Shown: positions 8,051 to 16,851 of the stretch, in pieces | Numbering within the stretch: the stretch's first letter is position 1 | Layout of the letters: every line of letters begins with the position of its first letter | Origin: Variovorax sp. 679 | Lineage (GTDB): Bacteria > Pseudomonadota > Gammaproteobacteria > Burkholderiales > Burkholderiaceae_C | Assembly: GCF_003952185.1 (NCBI RefSeq) | Contig: NZ_RXFS01000006.1 | Coordinates: 372,001 to 436,000, forward strand | Direction: 5' to 3' | Length of the DNA stretch: 64,000 bases | Translations under genes and position numbers: made by a program | Notes under the pieces: model-generated | Seen by the model: the letters and a program-made list of their open reading frames with translations, nothing else | Databases searched by the model: none | Told to the model about the DNA's origin: nothing

Positions 8051-9790
8051 TCAGGAGTGCCCGTCCACCCGCATCTGGAACAGGAAGTAGGGCGGGATGC
8101 AGGCACCGCGCTCCTCGGGCTGGCCCTCGGCCTGCGCGCAGATGTAGTCGTCGCGGCACGCCTGCTGCGCCGAGCAGCTGCGCAGGTTGCCGGGGCGCGT
8201 GTGCTTCGCCAGGCATTCGCCGAAAGGCTTCTTCGCGGCAAGGCAGCTGTTGAAGTCGCTGAGGATGGCGATGCCGCCGCAGGTGCCGTTCCCGTCGAGC
8301 GGATCGCAAGGGCCTGAGCACATGCCGCCGGGAAAGCCGACCGAGGTTTTCTCGCACACGGAGAAGAGGCCTTCGCAGGAGACGCGCGGCAGCTTCTCGG
8401 CGCGGTCCAGCCACGGGTTGGCCGACTGCGTGATGCGCGTGGGCTCGCAGCGCGCGCCGACTGTGGGCCTTTCGGACGTCGTGCCGGTGTCTTCGGGCTC
8501 CGCGAGCGGGCGGAACGGATCGGGCCGCTGCATCGACAGGGCTGCCCGCACGTACGTGCTGCGGCGCGCAAGCTCGTCCTGCACGTGCGGCGAATGCGGC
8601 ACGGCCAGTGCGTTGCCCGTGGTGAAGGTCCGCGATGCGCCGCGCCGGTCCACGCCGAGCAGGTGAAAGCCCGCGACCGCACGGCTCTGGTGGCAGCCCA
8701 TGCAGCTCAGGTCGTCGAGGCGGCGCAGCACGGCTTGCGGCGATTGCAGCGTGCGGCTACCCGCGACGGCCTGCCACTCGCCCGGCGCAAAGACCTGCGA
8801 AAAGGGCCGGTTCGCCAGCCGTTCGAGTCCGCGCGGAGCGACCGAGATCGCTTCGGTCGCCAGGAACTTCTCCGGAATCTGCAACGTTGCTTCGTCCAGC
8901 GCGCGCAGGTTCGCGGGCTGCTGCAGCCATTGCTGCAGTTCCTTGCGCAGCGGGGCGTTGGCCTTCAGCTTCGCGACGTCGGGCGTGTTTTCCAGCGGGG
9001 CGACATCGAAGCGCTTCGTGCCAGCGTTCCATCGGAAGGCGCGCAGCATGTATTCGGCGTGGCCGCCCAGGTCGGGCCGCACCGCCGAAGGCCAGCGCAC
9101 GCTCTGAAGATTGGTCGTGACCTGTGCGATGCGTGAATGCTCGAGTCGGCCTGGTGCAAGAGGGCCATCGGCCGACACCAGCCAGCGGCCCGTTGCCTCG
9201 TCGGTCATCGAGGCTTGCGGCGGCTGCCAGCGCTTCGCGGCGCTCGCACAGCTGCCGTCCGCATCGGGCGCATCGCCGCGCAGCTCGACGTTGACGGTCA
9301 TCGGCAGGCGAGACTGCATTTCGGCCGTGCGATAGGCCAGCCGGTACACGAGCCGTGTCTCGCCACATGCGCCGTCCTGGAGGGGCCTGCGGTCCATGCG
9401 GTTGGCCACGCCCACGAGTTCGAAGAAGGCGTCAGGGCTCGCGAGCCAGCGTGCGTCGAACAGCCGGTGCGGATAGCGCGAGACACCGACGCCGGCTTGC
9501 TTGTCCCGCCGCTGGATGCCGGCGAGGCTGGCGCCCAGCGGCTCGGCGATGGATCGCCAGGCCGGGGCGCGCATCAGGGCCTGGTTGGTCGTGATGCCGT
9601 CGCTCGAGGCTGATGCCGCGTCGAACCAGCGGCTGAAGCCGGCGCCCGACTTCTCGGCGGCCTGCAGCGCGGCCGGCGAGGTGACGAGCAGCACCGGATC
9701 GGCCGCGCGCGCAAGAGGCGCGGCAAGGGCCGCCGCGAGTGCGAAGGCGCTGGCGAGGCGGGCGGGCAGTTTTTGCAGGAAGGTCGGCAC
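8051..9790 (-). CDS. Exported protein with one c-type heme motif and a Cys-rich tail
   Basis: A 579-residue protein with a clear Sec signal peptide (about residues 1-29, ending PLARAAD). One CXXCH motif, CMGCHQS, lies near residue 360, so covalent heme c attachment in the periplasm is expected. The last 150 residues contain about a dozen cysteines (CEGLFSVCEK, CSGPCDPLDGNGTCGG, CSAQQACRDDYICAQ), suggesting disulfide cross-links. I do not recognise the family and assign no reaction. It stands alone, convergent with the MHS transporter (19-base gap). The start is supported by the signal peptide. Confidence 0.75.
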   Translation of the reverse strand: MPTFLQKLPARLASAFALAAALAAPLARAADPVLLVTSPAALQAAEKSGAGFSRWFDAASASSDGITTNQALMRAPAWRSIAEPLGASLAGIQRRDKQAGVGVSRYPHRLFDARWLASPDAFFELVGVANRMDRRPLQDGACGETRLVYRLAYRTAEMQSRLPMTVNVELRGDAPDADGSCASAAKRWQPPQASMTDEATGRWLVSADGPLAPGRLEHSRIAQVTTNLQSVRWPSAVRPDLGGHAEYMLRAFRWNAGTKRFDVAPLENTPDVAKLKANAPLRKELQQWLQQPANLRALDEATLQIPEKFLATEAISVAPRGLERLANRPFSQVFAPGEWQAVAGSRTLQSPQAVLRRLDDLSCMGCHQSRAVAGFHLLGVDRRGASRTFTTGNALAVPHSPHVQDELARRSTYVRAALSMQRPDPFRPLAEPEDTGTTSERPTVGARCEPTRITQSANPWLDRAEKLPRVSCEGLFSVCEKTSVGFPGGMCSGPCDPLDGNGTCGGIAILSDFNSCLAAKKPFGECLAKHTRPGNLRSCSAQQACRDDYICAQAEGQPEERGACIPPYFLFQMRVDGHS

Positions 9791-9889
9791 GCGGCGATTG
9801 TGCCGTTCGCGATCAGGCCCGACTCGGCAGGGCTTCGCGCTCTTCCTCGAGCGCGAGCACGGACTCCTGGACCATCACGAAGGCAGGGA

Positions 9890-10273
9890 TCAGCGGCGCG
9901 GGCTGATGTTCAGCGTCCTGCAGAAGTCGTAGAAGGCTTCGAGCTGCAGCGATTTGTCGAACACGGCGTCGACGCCGGCGGAGAGGGCGCCTTCGCGCAC
10001 CTCGGAGGTCGCGTGGTTCATGAGAACCACCGTGCGTTGCTCCGGCAGCTTGTGTTCGTTCAGGTAGTGCGCCACGGTGAGCCCGTTGCCCTCGGCGAGG
10101 AAGACGTCGATGACCGCGGCGTCCCAGCCCTCGGGGTTGCCCTTGAGCCAGTCGATGGCGTCGCGGGAAGTGGCGGCGGTGCCGATCACGTTGCATTCGG
10201 AAAATTCGTGCAGCCCGTCGGACAGCGTGGTGGCGATCAGGGGGTTGTCTTCTATCAGGTAGATGCGGGTCAT
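9890..10273 (-). CDS. Single-domain response regulator (receiver only)
   Basis: A 127-residue protein consisting of one CheY-like receiver: acidic pocket IEDNP at the N-terminus, phosphoacceptor Asp in AAVIDVFLAEGNG and conserved Lys in AVFDKS. The Thr/Ser switch position after strand 4 appears to be Asn/His (VVLMNHAT), so output signalling may be atypical. There is no DNA-binding domain and no histidine kinase nearby. It is divergent from the TetR gene. A role as phosphate sink or protein-interaction switch is possible; the partner is unknown. Confidence 0.82.
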   Translation of the reverse strand: MTRIYLIEDNPLIATTLSDGLHEFSECNVIGTAATSRDAIDWLKGNPEGWDAAVIDVFLAEGNGLTVAHYLNEHKLPEQRTVVLMNHATSEVREGALSAGVDAVFDKSLQLEAFYDFCRTLNISPRR

Positions 10274-10496
10274 CTTGCGGTGTTCGCAGTGTTCGTTTTC
10301 GTCGTTGTGTCCGGCTTGTCTCGGGCCGACGTGGGCATTGTCTCTGTCGCCATGGCGCGGCGAGTCGGACAACGCCGCCATCTGTCGTAGCGCGATCACC
10401 GGCATGCAAGGCATATCGCCCAACGCGCGCCGCACCGCGTGCCATACTGGCCGCGTATTCACGTGGCGCGGCAGCCATCGAGGAGGAAGAGGGCAC

Positions 10497-11108
10497 ATGG
10501 TCCAGCAGGCCAAGCGCAGCGCAACCACCGTCGGAGCGATCCTCGCTTCGGCGCGGCAGCTTTTCATCGAACGCGGTTTCGCGGCCGTCAGCATCGACGA
10601 CATCGCGGCCGGCGCCGGGATCGCGAAGGGCGGCCTCTATCACCACTTCCGCTCCAAGCAGGACATCTTCGAGGCGGTGCTCGACGCGGTGCAAGCGGAG
10701 CTCGCGGCGGAACTCGGAACGCGCATCCAGCGTATCGAGGGGCATCGCTCGCCGCACACCATCGCGACCAATCTGCAGATCTATCTTGAAGCGGCCACGC
10801 AGGAAGGGCTGCGGCAGCTGATCCTGGTCGATGGCCCCGTGGTGCTCGGCTGGGAGCGCTGGCGCGGTATCGACGATCGCCACTTCATGGCTTCTATCCA
10901 CAGCGGGCTGGTGGCCATCATGCCGGCGGGCACGACGCCGATCGAGATCGATGCCGCGACACGGCTGATCGCCGGTGCGGTCGCCGAAGCAGCACTGGCC
11001 TGCGGCGTTGCACAAGACCCGGCCGCCGCGGTGCGGCTGCACTGCCGGATGCTCGAAACCATGCTGTGCGGACTGCAGCGGCACGCGGCGGATCAGCCTC
11101 ACGATTGA
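10497..11108 (+). CDS. TetR-family transcriptional regulator
   Basis: A 203-residue TetR repressor with an N-terminal helix-turn-helix (AAVSIDDIAAGAGIAKGGLYHHFRSKQDIFEAVL, about residues 28-62) and a C-terminal ligand domain. The ATG at 10497 is preceded by GAGGAGGAAGAG. It is followed directly by an inverted repeat lying between a -35 and -10 box, so it very probably represses the downstream SnoaL and acyl-CoA synthetase genes. A fatty or aromatic acyl-CoA is a plausible inducer, given the target enzyme. Confidence 0.88.
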   Translation: MVQQAKRSATTVGAILASARQLFIERGFAAVSIDDIAAGAGIAKGGLYHHFRSKQDIFEAVLDAVQAELAAELGTRIQRIEGHRSPHTIATNLQIYLEAATQEGLRQLILVDGPVVLGWERWRGIDDRHFMASIHSGLVAIMPAGTTPIEIDAATRLIAGAVAEAALACGVAQDPAAAVRLHCRMLETMLCGLQRHAADQPHD

Positions 11109-11133
11109 CAAACCGACTTTGAGTCGGTAAATT
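11105..11133 (+). promoter_or_regulatory. Promoter with embedded TetR operator
   Basis: A consensus -35 box TTGACA at 11105-11110 and a -10 box TAAATT at 11128-11133 are separated by 17 bases. The spacer holds the perfect inverted repeat ACCGACT-TTG-AGTCGGT (11112-11128). The promoter starts inside the stop codon region of the TetR gene and drives the SnoaL gene. Confidence 0.78.
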
Positions 11134-11163
11134 TTCTCCATCAAAAAACGGATGGAGACGGAC

Positions 11164-11616
11164 ATGGTGTTCTCTGGCGTTGCCGCCCCCGGTCTCGCAG
11201 GCGATGAGTTGTTCGCCCGCTATCACGTCGGATGGGAAACGCGCGATCCGGACCGGATCGCATCGCTCCATTCGGAAGACTCCATCTACTGGCTCCATGA
11301 CGGCTCCGAGCCCGTGCGAGGGCGCGAGGCACTGCGCCAGTACTGCATCGGCGTGTTCGCGCGCCATCCCTTCACCTTCGAGCTGCGGCGCAGCCTGTTC
11401 GCCGAACGGCACTGGGTGCTGGAGTGGGTGATGGTGCTGCCGCTGAAAGACACGGCGGGACAGCCGTTCACCGCGCGGGTGGAGATGCTCGATGTCGTCG
11501 ACTTCAACGACGCCGGCGAGGTGACGCGCAAGGACGTCTACATGAACGGTGCCCAGTCGCGGGCCGCCTTCGCGCGGGCGGGCATCGCTACCGGCGCGGA
11601 TCGCCAGCCGAACTAG
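11164..11616 (+). CDS. SnoaL/NTF2-like protein
   Basis: A 150-residue protein with the cone-shaped alpha+beta NTF2/SnoaL pattern: an early helix with ARYHVGWETRDPDRIASLHSEDSIYW, then beta strands including VEMLDVVDFNDAGEVTRKDVYMN. Such proteins act as small-molecule isomerases, cyclases or hydratases, or only bind ligands. The start at 11164 is preferred because GGAGA lies five bases upstream; an in-frame ATG at 11152 lacks a site. It is the first gene after the TetR-controlled promoter and precedes an acyl-CoA synthetase, so it may process the same substrate. Confidence 0.78.
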   Translation: MVFSGVAAPGLAGDELFARYHVGWETRDPDRIASLHSEDSIYWLHDGSEPVRGREALRQYCIGVFARHPFTFELRRSLFAERHWVLEWVMVLPLKDTAGQPFTARVEMLDVVDFNDAGEVTRKDVYMNGAQSRAAFARAGIATGADRQPN

Positions 11617-11750
11617 CTGGTGCCGCCGCCGCGCGGCAATCCGGGCGAAGAACTGCTCCCGCATCCGCGCTGCCGGATGCGGGCAGGGCAGTGCCACGCC
11701 TGCACCCGGCAGGTTCCCCCGTCTCATTCACAAGGAAGAAGGAGCAACGC

Positions 11751-13451
11751 ATGCAAACACGTCCGCATCACACGTTCTGGCCCCGGCGCCTGCCTCGCGC
11801 GATGAATGCGCCGCGCACGCCGCTATGGGACAACCTCGCGGTCAACGCCCGTCGCTTCCCCGACAAGGCGGCATTGATCTTCATGGGGAGCACCATGAGC
11901 TACGCGCAGCTGTGGTCCGCCGTCGAGCGCTTCGCGGCTCGCCTGCACGAACTGGGCGTGCGCAGGGGCGACCGAGTGATGCTGGCGATGCAGAACTGCC
12001 CGCAACTCGTCGTCGCCCATTTCGCGATCCTGCGCGCCGATGCGGTGGTGGTGCCGGTCAATCCGATGAACCGGGCCGAGGAGTTGAAGCATTTCATCGT
12101 CGATCCCGACGCCCGGGTGGCGATCGCCACGGCCGACCTCGCTGTCGAACTCGCGAAGGCCAGCGATGCACTGCCGGAAGGGCTGCGCCTGCGTCACCTG
12201 GTCGTCACGCAGTTCACCGATGCATTCGATCCCGCTGCGCTGTCGGCGGAAGACATGCCCGTGGCCTGGGCGCCCTGGCTGCTGACGCGGCGCGATCTTC
12301 CGTCCCTGGCCGGTGGAGCGGTGCACGGCTGGACGGACTGCCTGGCACGCGAGGCCGCGCCACCTGCCTCCGAGGCCGATTCGGACGACCTGGCCCTGCT
12401 GCCCTACACCAGCGGCACGACCGGCCTGCCCAAGGGCTGCATGCTCAGCCATGCGAACGCGATGCACAACGCGATGGCAATCAATGCCTGGGGCAACGTG
12501 ACACCTGAGAGCGTGCAGCTGGTGGCGGTGCCGATGTTCCACATCACCGGCATGGTGGGCGTCATGCATGCGGCGATCCTTGCCGGCGTGACCATGGTGC
12601 TGATGCCGCGATGGGACCGCGAGCTGGCCGGCCGACTGATCTCGGCGTGCCGGGTGACGCACTGGGCCAACATTCCGACCATGGTCATCGACCTGCTGGC
12701 CAGCCCGAACGTCGCGCGCTTCGACCTGTCGAGCCTGGTCTCCATCGGCGGCGGCGGGGCGGCGATGCCGCAGGCGGTGGCGCAGCGGCTGTTCGAACAG
12801 TACGGCCTGCGCTACATCGAGGCCTACGGCCTTACCGAGACCGCCGCGCCCTCGCACTACAACCCGCCCGAGGCGCCCAAGCTGCAGTGCCTGGGCATTC
12901 CGTTCATGAGCGTCGATGCGCGCGTGATCGATCCCGAGACGGGCCGTGAAGTCGGGCAGGGCGCGATGGGCGAGATCGTCATCCACGGGCCGCAGGTGTT
13001 CGGGGGCTACTGGAAGCGCCCGGATGACACCGCTGCCACCTTCATCGAGATCGACGGCAAGTCCTTCTTCCGCTCCGGTGACATGGGGCACGTGGACGAG
13101 GAGGGCTACTTCTTTGCCACCGACCGGCTCAAGCGGATGATCAATGCCTCGGGCTTCAAAGTCTGGCCGGCCGAGGTGGAGGCGCTGATGTTCCGGCATC
13201 CCGCGATCCAGGAGGCCTGCGTCATCGCCACGAAGGACGCCTATCGCGGCGAATCGGTCAAGGCGCTGGTGGTGCGCAAGCCCGCGCAGCCGCCGGTGAG
13301 CGAGCAGGACATCGTCGACTGGTGCCGCGAGAACATGGCGGCCTACAAGGTGCCGCGCGTGGTGCAGTTCGTCGATGCGCTTCCGAAGAGCGGCAGCGGC
13401 AAGGTGATGTGGCGGGCGCTGCAGGAGGCGGAAGCCGCCGCTTCGACTTGA
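11751..13451 (+). CDS. AMP-forming acyl-CoA synthetase
   Basis: A 566-residue ANL-superfamily enzyme. The AMP-binding P-loop is YTSGTTGLPKG (residues 219-229), with EAYGLTETAAPS (A5), FRSGDMGHVDEEGYF (A7), a KRMINASGFKVWPAEVE block (A8) and the C-terminal catalytic Lys region LPKSGSGKVMWR (A10). It would activate a carboxylic acid to its CoA thioester through an acyl-adenylate. Start ATG 11751 follows GGAAGAAGGAG. It forms the second gene of the TetR-controlled cassette. A medium-chain or aromatic acid is likely; the exact substrate is not readable. Confidence 0.9.
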   Translation: MQTRPHHTFWPRRLPRAMNAPRTPLWDNLAVNARRFPDKAALIFMGSTMSYAQLWSAVERFAARLHELGVRRGDRVMLAMQNCPQLVVAHFAILRADAVVVPVNPMNRAEELKHFIVDPDARVAIATADLAVELAKASDALPEGLRLRHLVVTQFTDAFDPAALSAEDMPVAWAPWLLTRRDLPSLAGGAVHGWTDCLAREAAPPASEADSDDLALLPYTSGTTGLPKGCMLSHANAMHNAMAINAWGNVTPESVQLVAVPMFHITGMVGVMHAAILAGVTMVLMPRWDRELAGRLISACRVTHWANIPTMVIDLLASPNVARFDLSSLVSIGGGGAAMPQAVAQRLFEQYGLRYIEAYGLTETAAPSHYNPPEAPKLQCLGIPFMSVDARVIDPETGREVGQGAMGEIVIHGPQVFGGYWKRPDDTAATFIEIDGKSFFRSGDMGHVDEEGYFFATDRLKRMINASGFKVWPAEVEALMFRHPAIQEACVIATKDAYRGESVKALVVRKPAQPPVSEQDIVDWCRENMAAYKVPRVVQFVDALPKSGSGKVMWRALQEAEAAAST

Positions 13452-13577
13452 GTCGGGGGGCAACCGCATGTGTCCGGGGGCGCAGCTCCACAGCTCCGCA
13501 GCTGCGCGGCCTTGCTGGACTGAAATGCCCTGCCGGTGTCCGCCGCTCGGGCGGTGGCCCGATTCAAGCAGTCCGCG

Positions 13578-13988
13578 TCAGAGCAATTCGAACGCGATGT
13601 CCTGTGCGCCTTCCCACAGCACCTTCCTGCCCAGCGCGCGCAGTTGCTCCTTGCCTTCCACGATCGTCAGGAAGTGATTGCCCGCAAGTGGCCCCATCTT
13701 GCTGGAAAAGCTGCAGCTGCCATAGGCCAGGATGATCTCGGTCTCGCTGTAACCGCCGGGGTAGAACAGGATGTCGCCGACCGAAGGATGGCTGGTGTGG
13801 TTCTCGAAGCTCACGCCGAGCTCGAAGTCGCCCAGCGGGATCCAGCAGCCTTCGCCGCTCCAGCGTACATGGATGATCTTCTGCCGGTAGGGCAGCAGCC
13901 TGGTGAAGGCCTCGACGGTCCTGGGGGCCTCGGGATTCGTTTCCGCGATGAAGCGAAAACCTGCCGCTTCGATGCCTATTCTTGCCAT
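13578..13988 (-). CDS. DUF3830-like protein (cyclophilin-like fold)
   Basis: A 136-residue protein. Its landmarks, including FYPGGYSETEIILAYG and SSKMGPLAGNHFLTIVEG, fit my recollection of the DUF3830 family, which often sits beside hydantoinases, racemases and amino-acid ABC transporters. No catalytic role has been established that I know of. It is the last gene of the minus-strand arm of the LacI-controlled cluster, 42 bases after the ABC ATPase. It is probably a small ligand-binding or isomerising partner of the pathway; the family call is moderately sure. Confidence 0.68.
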   Translation of the reverse strand: MARIGIEAAGFRFIAETNPEAPRTVEAFTRLLPYRQKIIHVRWSGEGCWIPLGDFELGVSFENHTSHPSVGDILFYPGGYSETEIILAYGSCSFSSKMGPLAGNHFLTIVEGKEQLRALGRKVLWEGAQDIAFELL

Positions 13989-14030
13989 GAGTGATTGAGG
14001 GAGGTTGGTGAGGGAAAAAGGTCGGGGCGG

Positions 14031-14813
<783 letters not shown>

Positions 14814-14822
14814 GGAGACTCC

Positions 14823-15716
14823 TCAGTCGGTGGTGGTCTGGATCTTCAGGCCGAGTTCGTCGACCACGCGCTTCGCCGCGGCGATGCCTTCCGCGCCCAG
14901 CGGCAGGCGAGGCGGGCGCGGCGCGCCGACGGGCAGGCCCATGGCCGCGAGCAGGGCCTTGGTGCCCGCCACGTACGACTGGCCGGCGACGAAGTCGATC
15001 ATCGGGAAATGCCTGAACGCCAGCGCGCGGGCTTCGGCCAGCTGGCCAGCCATGACGAGGTCGTACAGGCGCGCCATTTCGCGCGGGGCGCCGTTGGAGG
15101 GCACCGCAGCCCAGCCCACCGCGCCCTCGACATACGACTCGAAGCCCATGATGCCGCCGAACACCGCCATGCGTCCGTCGGACAGTCGCATGATGTCGCG
15201 CACCCGGGTTACCTCGAGCGTCGACTCCTTGATATAGCGGCAGTTGTCGATCTGCGAGAGCCGCGCCACCAGCGGCGGCTTCAGATCGACGTTGGCGACG
15301 GCCGGGTTGTTGTAGACCATGATCGGAATGCCGATGGCGTCGGAGATGGTCCTGTAGTGCAGGAACAGCTCGTCGTCGGTGGGCGTGCAGTAGAAGGGCG
15401 GCAGCACCATCACGCCGTCGGCGCCCTGCGCCTCGGCGCGGCGGCTCAGGCGCACGGCGGCGCGCGTGTCCTCGGCGGTGGTGCCGATCAGCACCGGTAC
15501 GCGGCCGGCGGCGCGGTCGATCACGGTCTTGGCGACCAGCGCGATCTCGTCGTCGGACATCGACATGAATTCGCCGGTCGAGCCCAGCGGGATCAGGCCG
15601 TGGATGCCGGAATCGATCTGCCAGTCGACATAGCGCTCTAGGGTGGGCACGTCGACCGCGCCGTCGGCGTCGAAGGGCGTGACCATGATGGTGTAGGTGC
15701 CGCGGAAATCAGCCAT
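14823..15716 (-). CDS. Dihydrodipicolinate synthase-family lyase (DapA-like), copy 1
   Basis: A 297-residue TIM-barrel class I aldolase. It keeps the family signature GSTGE (45-49), the catalytic Tyr135 in MVYNNPAV and Schiff-base Lys163 in RYIKEST. The context is catabolic rather than lysine synthesis, so it more likely acts as a 2-keto acid lyase or dehydratase than as DapA. It is the second gene of the minus arm, 20 bases after the other DapA-like gene and 9 bases before the ABC ATPase. The substrate is unknown. Confidence 0.85.
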   Translation of the reverse strand: MADFRGTYTIMVTPFDADGAVDVPTLERYVDWQIDSGIHGLIPLGSTGEFMSMSDDEIALVAKTVIDRAAGRVPVLIGTTAEDTRAAVRLSRRAEAQGADGVMVLPPFYCTPTDDELFLHYRTISDAIGIPIMVYNNPAVANVDLKPPLVARLSQIDNCRYIKESTLEVTRVRDIMRLSDGRMAVFGGIMGFESYVEGAVGWAAVPSNGAPREMARLYDLVMAGQLAEARALAFRHFPMIDFVAGQSYVAGTKALLAAMGLPVGAPRPPRLPLGAEGIAAAKRVVDELGLKIQTTTD

Positions 15717-15736
15717 GGAACGGGTTGCTCGGTGGA

Positions 15737-16681
15737 TCAGTGGTTGGAAGAAGGCAGCAGGCCGGAGGCCGCGAGCGCTGCGCGGATGCGCGCCGTTTCA
15801 TCGGCCGGCACGGGCAGCAGCGGCGGGCGCGGATCGGGATGGGGCAGGCGGCCGAGAAGATGCAGCGCCGTCTTCATGCGGTTGTGGGCGTCGAGATAGG
15901 GCGCGCGGTAGAAGGCGCGGCACAGCGGCACCAGCCGGTCGTTGACTGCGCGCGCGGCCGCAAGGTCGCCGCGCGCGACGGCTTCGTGCAGCGCCACCAG
16001 CAGCGGGGCCGCGACGCTGCCCAGGCCCGAGAGGACGCCGTCGGCGCCGTACACCAGCGAGGCGAACAGCCAACTGTTGCTGCTGCTCAGCAGCGTGACC
16101 GGGCGCGGCAGCGCGCGCAGTGCCCGCAGGTTGTCTTCATAGAGCTCGGGGATGTCGCTGCCTTCCTTCACCGCCACGATGGCCGGCACCTCCTCGCACA
16201 GCCGTGCCAGCGTTTCGGTCGAGAAGGCGAGGCCGCTGGCGCGCGACAGCTGGAACAGCACGATGGGCAGTTCGCTCGCGCCGGCCACTTCGCTCACGAA
16301 GCGGCGAGCCATGTCGGGACGCATGCCCGCACCCTGCGCGAACACAGCGGGCGGAAAGAGCAGCAGCGCGCTGGCGCCGGACCGTGCCGCGTCCCGTGCC
16401 AGTGCGCAGGCGCCGCGGGTGTCGTCGGCCACCACGCCAGCCACCACGGGCACGCCGCCAGCCGAGGCTGCGGCGACACGCACCACCTGGGCGCGCTCCG
16501 TGCTGTCGAGCGACGTCGCCTCGCCCGCATGGCCGTTGACCACCACCGCACGTACGCCGGGCGTGCCGGCGACATCGCGCACGTGGGCGGCCAGCGCCTC
16601 GTCGTCGACGCGGCCGTCCGCCGTGAAGGGGGTGAGGGTGGCGGGCCAGATGCCGCCGACTCCTGAAATTTGCATGGCCAA
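15737..16681 (-). CDS. Dihydrodipicolinate synthase-family protein, divergent copy 2
   Basis: A 314-residue member of the DapA superfamily. Schiff-base Lys172 is present (AIVAVKEGSD), but GSTGE is replaced by GHAGE and the usual catalytic Tyr of the VLYN motif is Phe143 (IVLFQLSR). It probably forms a Schiff base with a keto acid but with a different proton relay, so DapA activity is unlikely. It is the first gene of the minus arm, directly facing the LacI gene across the operator region. The two paralogues side by side may handle successive or alternative substrates. Confidence 0.82.
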   Translation of the reverse strand: MAMQISGVGGIWPATLTPFTADGRVDDEALAAHVRDVAGTPGVRAVVVNGHAGEATSLDSTERAQVVRVAAASAGGVPVVAGVVADDTRGACALARDAARSGASALLLFPPAVFAQGAGMRPDMARRFVSEVAGASELPIVLFQLSRASGLAFSTETLARLCEEVPAIVAVKEGSDIPELYEDNLRALRALPRPVTLLSSSNSWLFASLVYGADGVLSGLGSVAAPLLVALHEAVARGDLAAARAVNDRLVPLCRAFYRAPYLDAHNRMKTALHLLGRLPHPDPRPPLLPVPADETARIRAALAASGLLPSSNH

Positions 16682-16721
16682 TCCTGGGTTGGGTCGCGAA
16701 AGCCGGTAGTATGCAAGAAAA

Positions 16722-16737
16722 TTGGAAACGATTGCAA
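16722..16737. promoter_or_regulatory. Candidate LacI-family operator O1
   Basis: TTGGAAACGATTGCAA, an imperfect palindrome (6 of 8 positions) centred on CG as in LacI/GalR sites. It lies 41 bases upstream of the minus-arm first gene, in the AT-rich divergent promoter region. It resembles the second site at 16812-16825. Confidence 0.65.
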
Positions 16738-16811
16738 TAATGTTGACCTATTTGCAGGGGATGAATCCTTTTGCTTGACTCAAATGCTTATGAAAACCTA
16801 CGATAAAAAAA

Positions 16812-16825
16812 TGCAAACGTTTACA
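16812..16825. promoter_or_regulatory. Candidate LacI-family operator O2
   Basis: TGCAAACGTTTACA, a palindrome with one mismatch and the central CG typical of LacI/PurR-type operators. It lies 26 bases upstream of the lacI-type start codon. The centre-to-centre distance from O1 is about 89 bases, compatible with looping. Confidence 0.7.
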
Positions 16826-16851
16826 AGAAACTGCTCTCACGAGGTTTCGTC

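Noticed and set aside
9791..9889. Possible small gene between the heme-motif protein and the receiver
   Set aside because: Only a frame of about 20 codons without a ribosome site is present.
13452..13577. CAGCTCC/GCAGCTG repeats after the acyl-CoA synthetase as a terminator
   Set aside because: Pairing is short and irregular, and no T-run follows on either strand.
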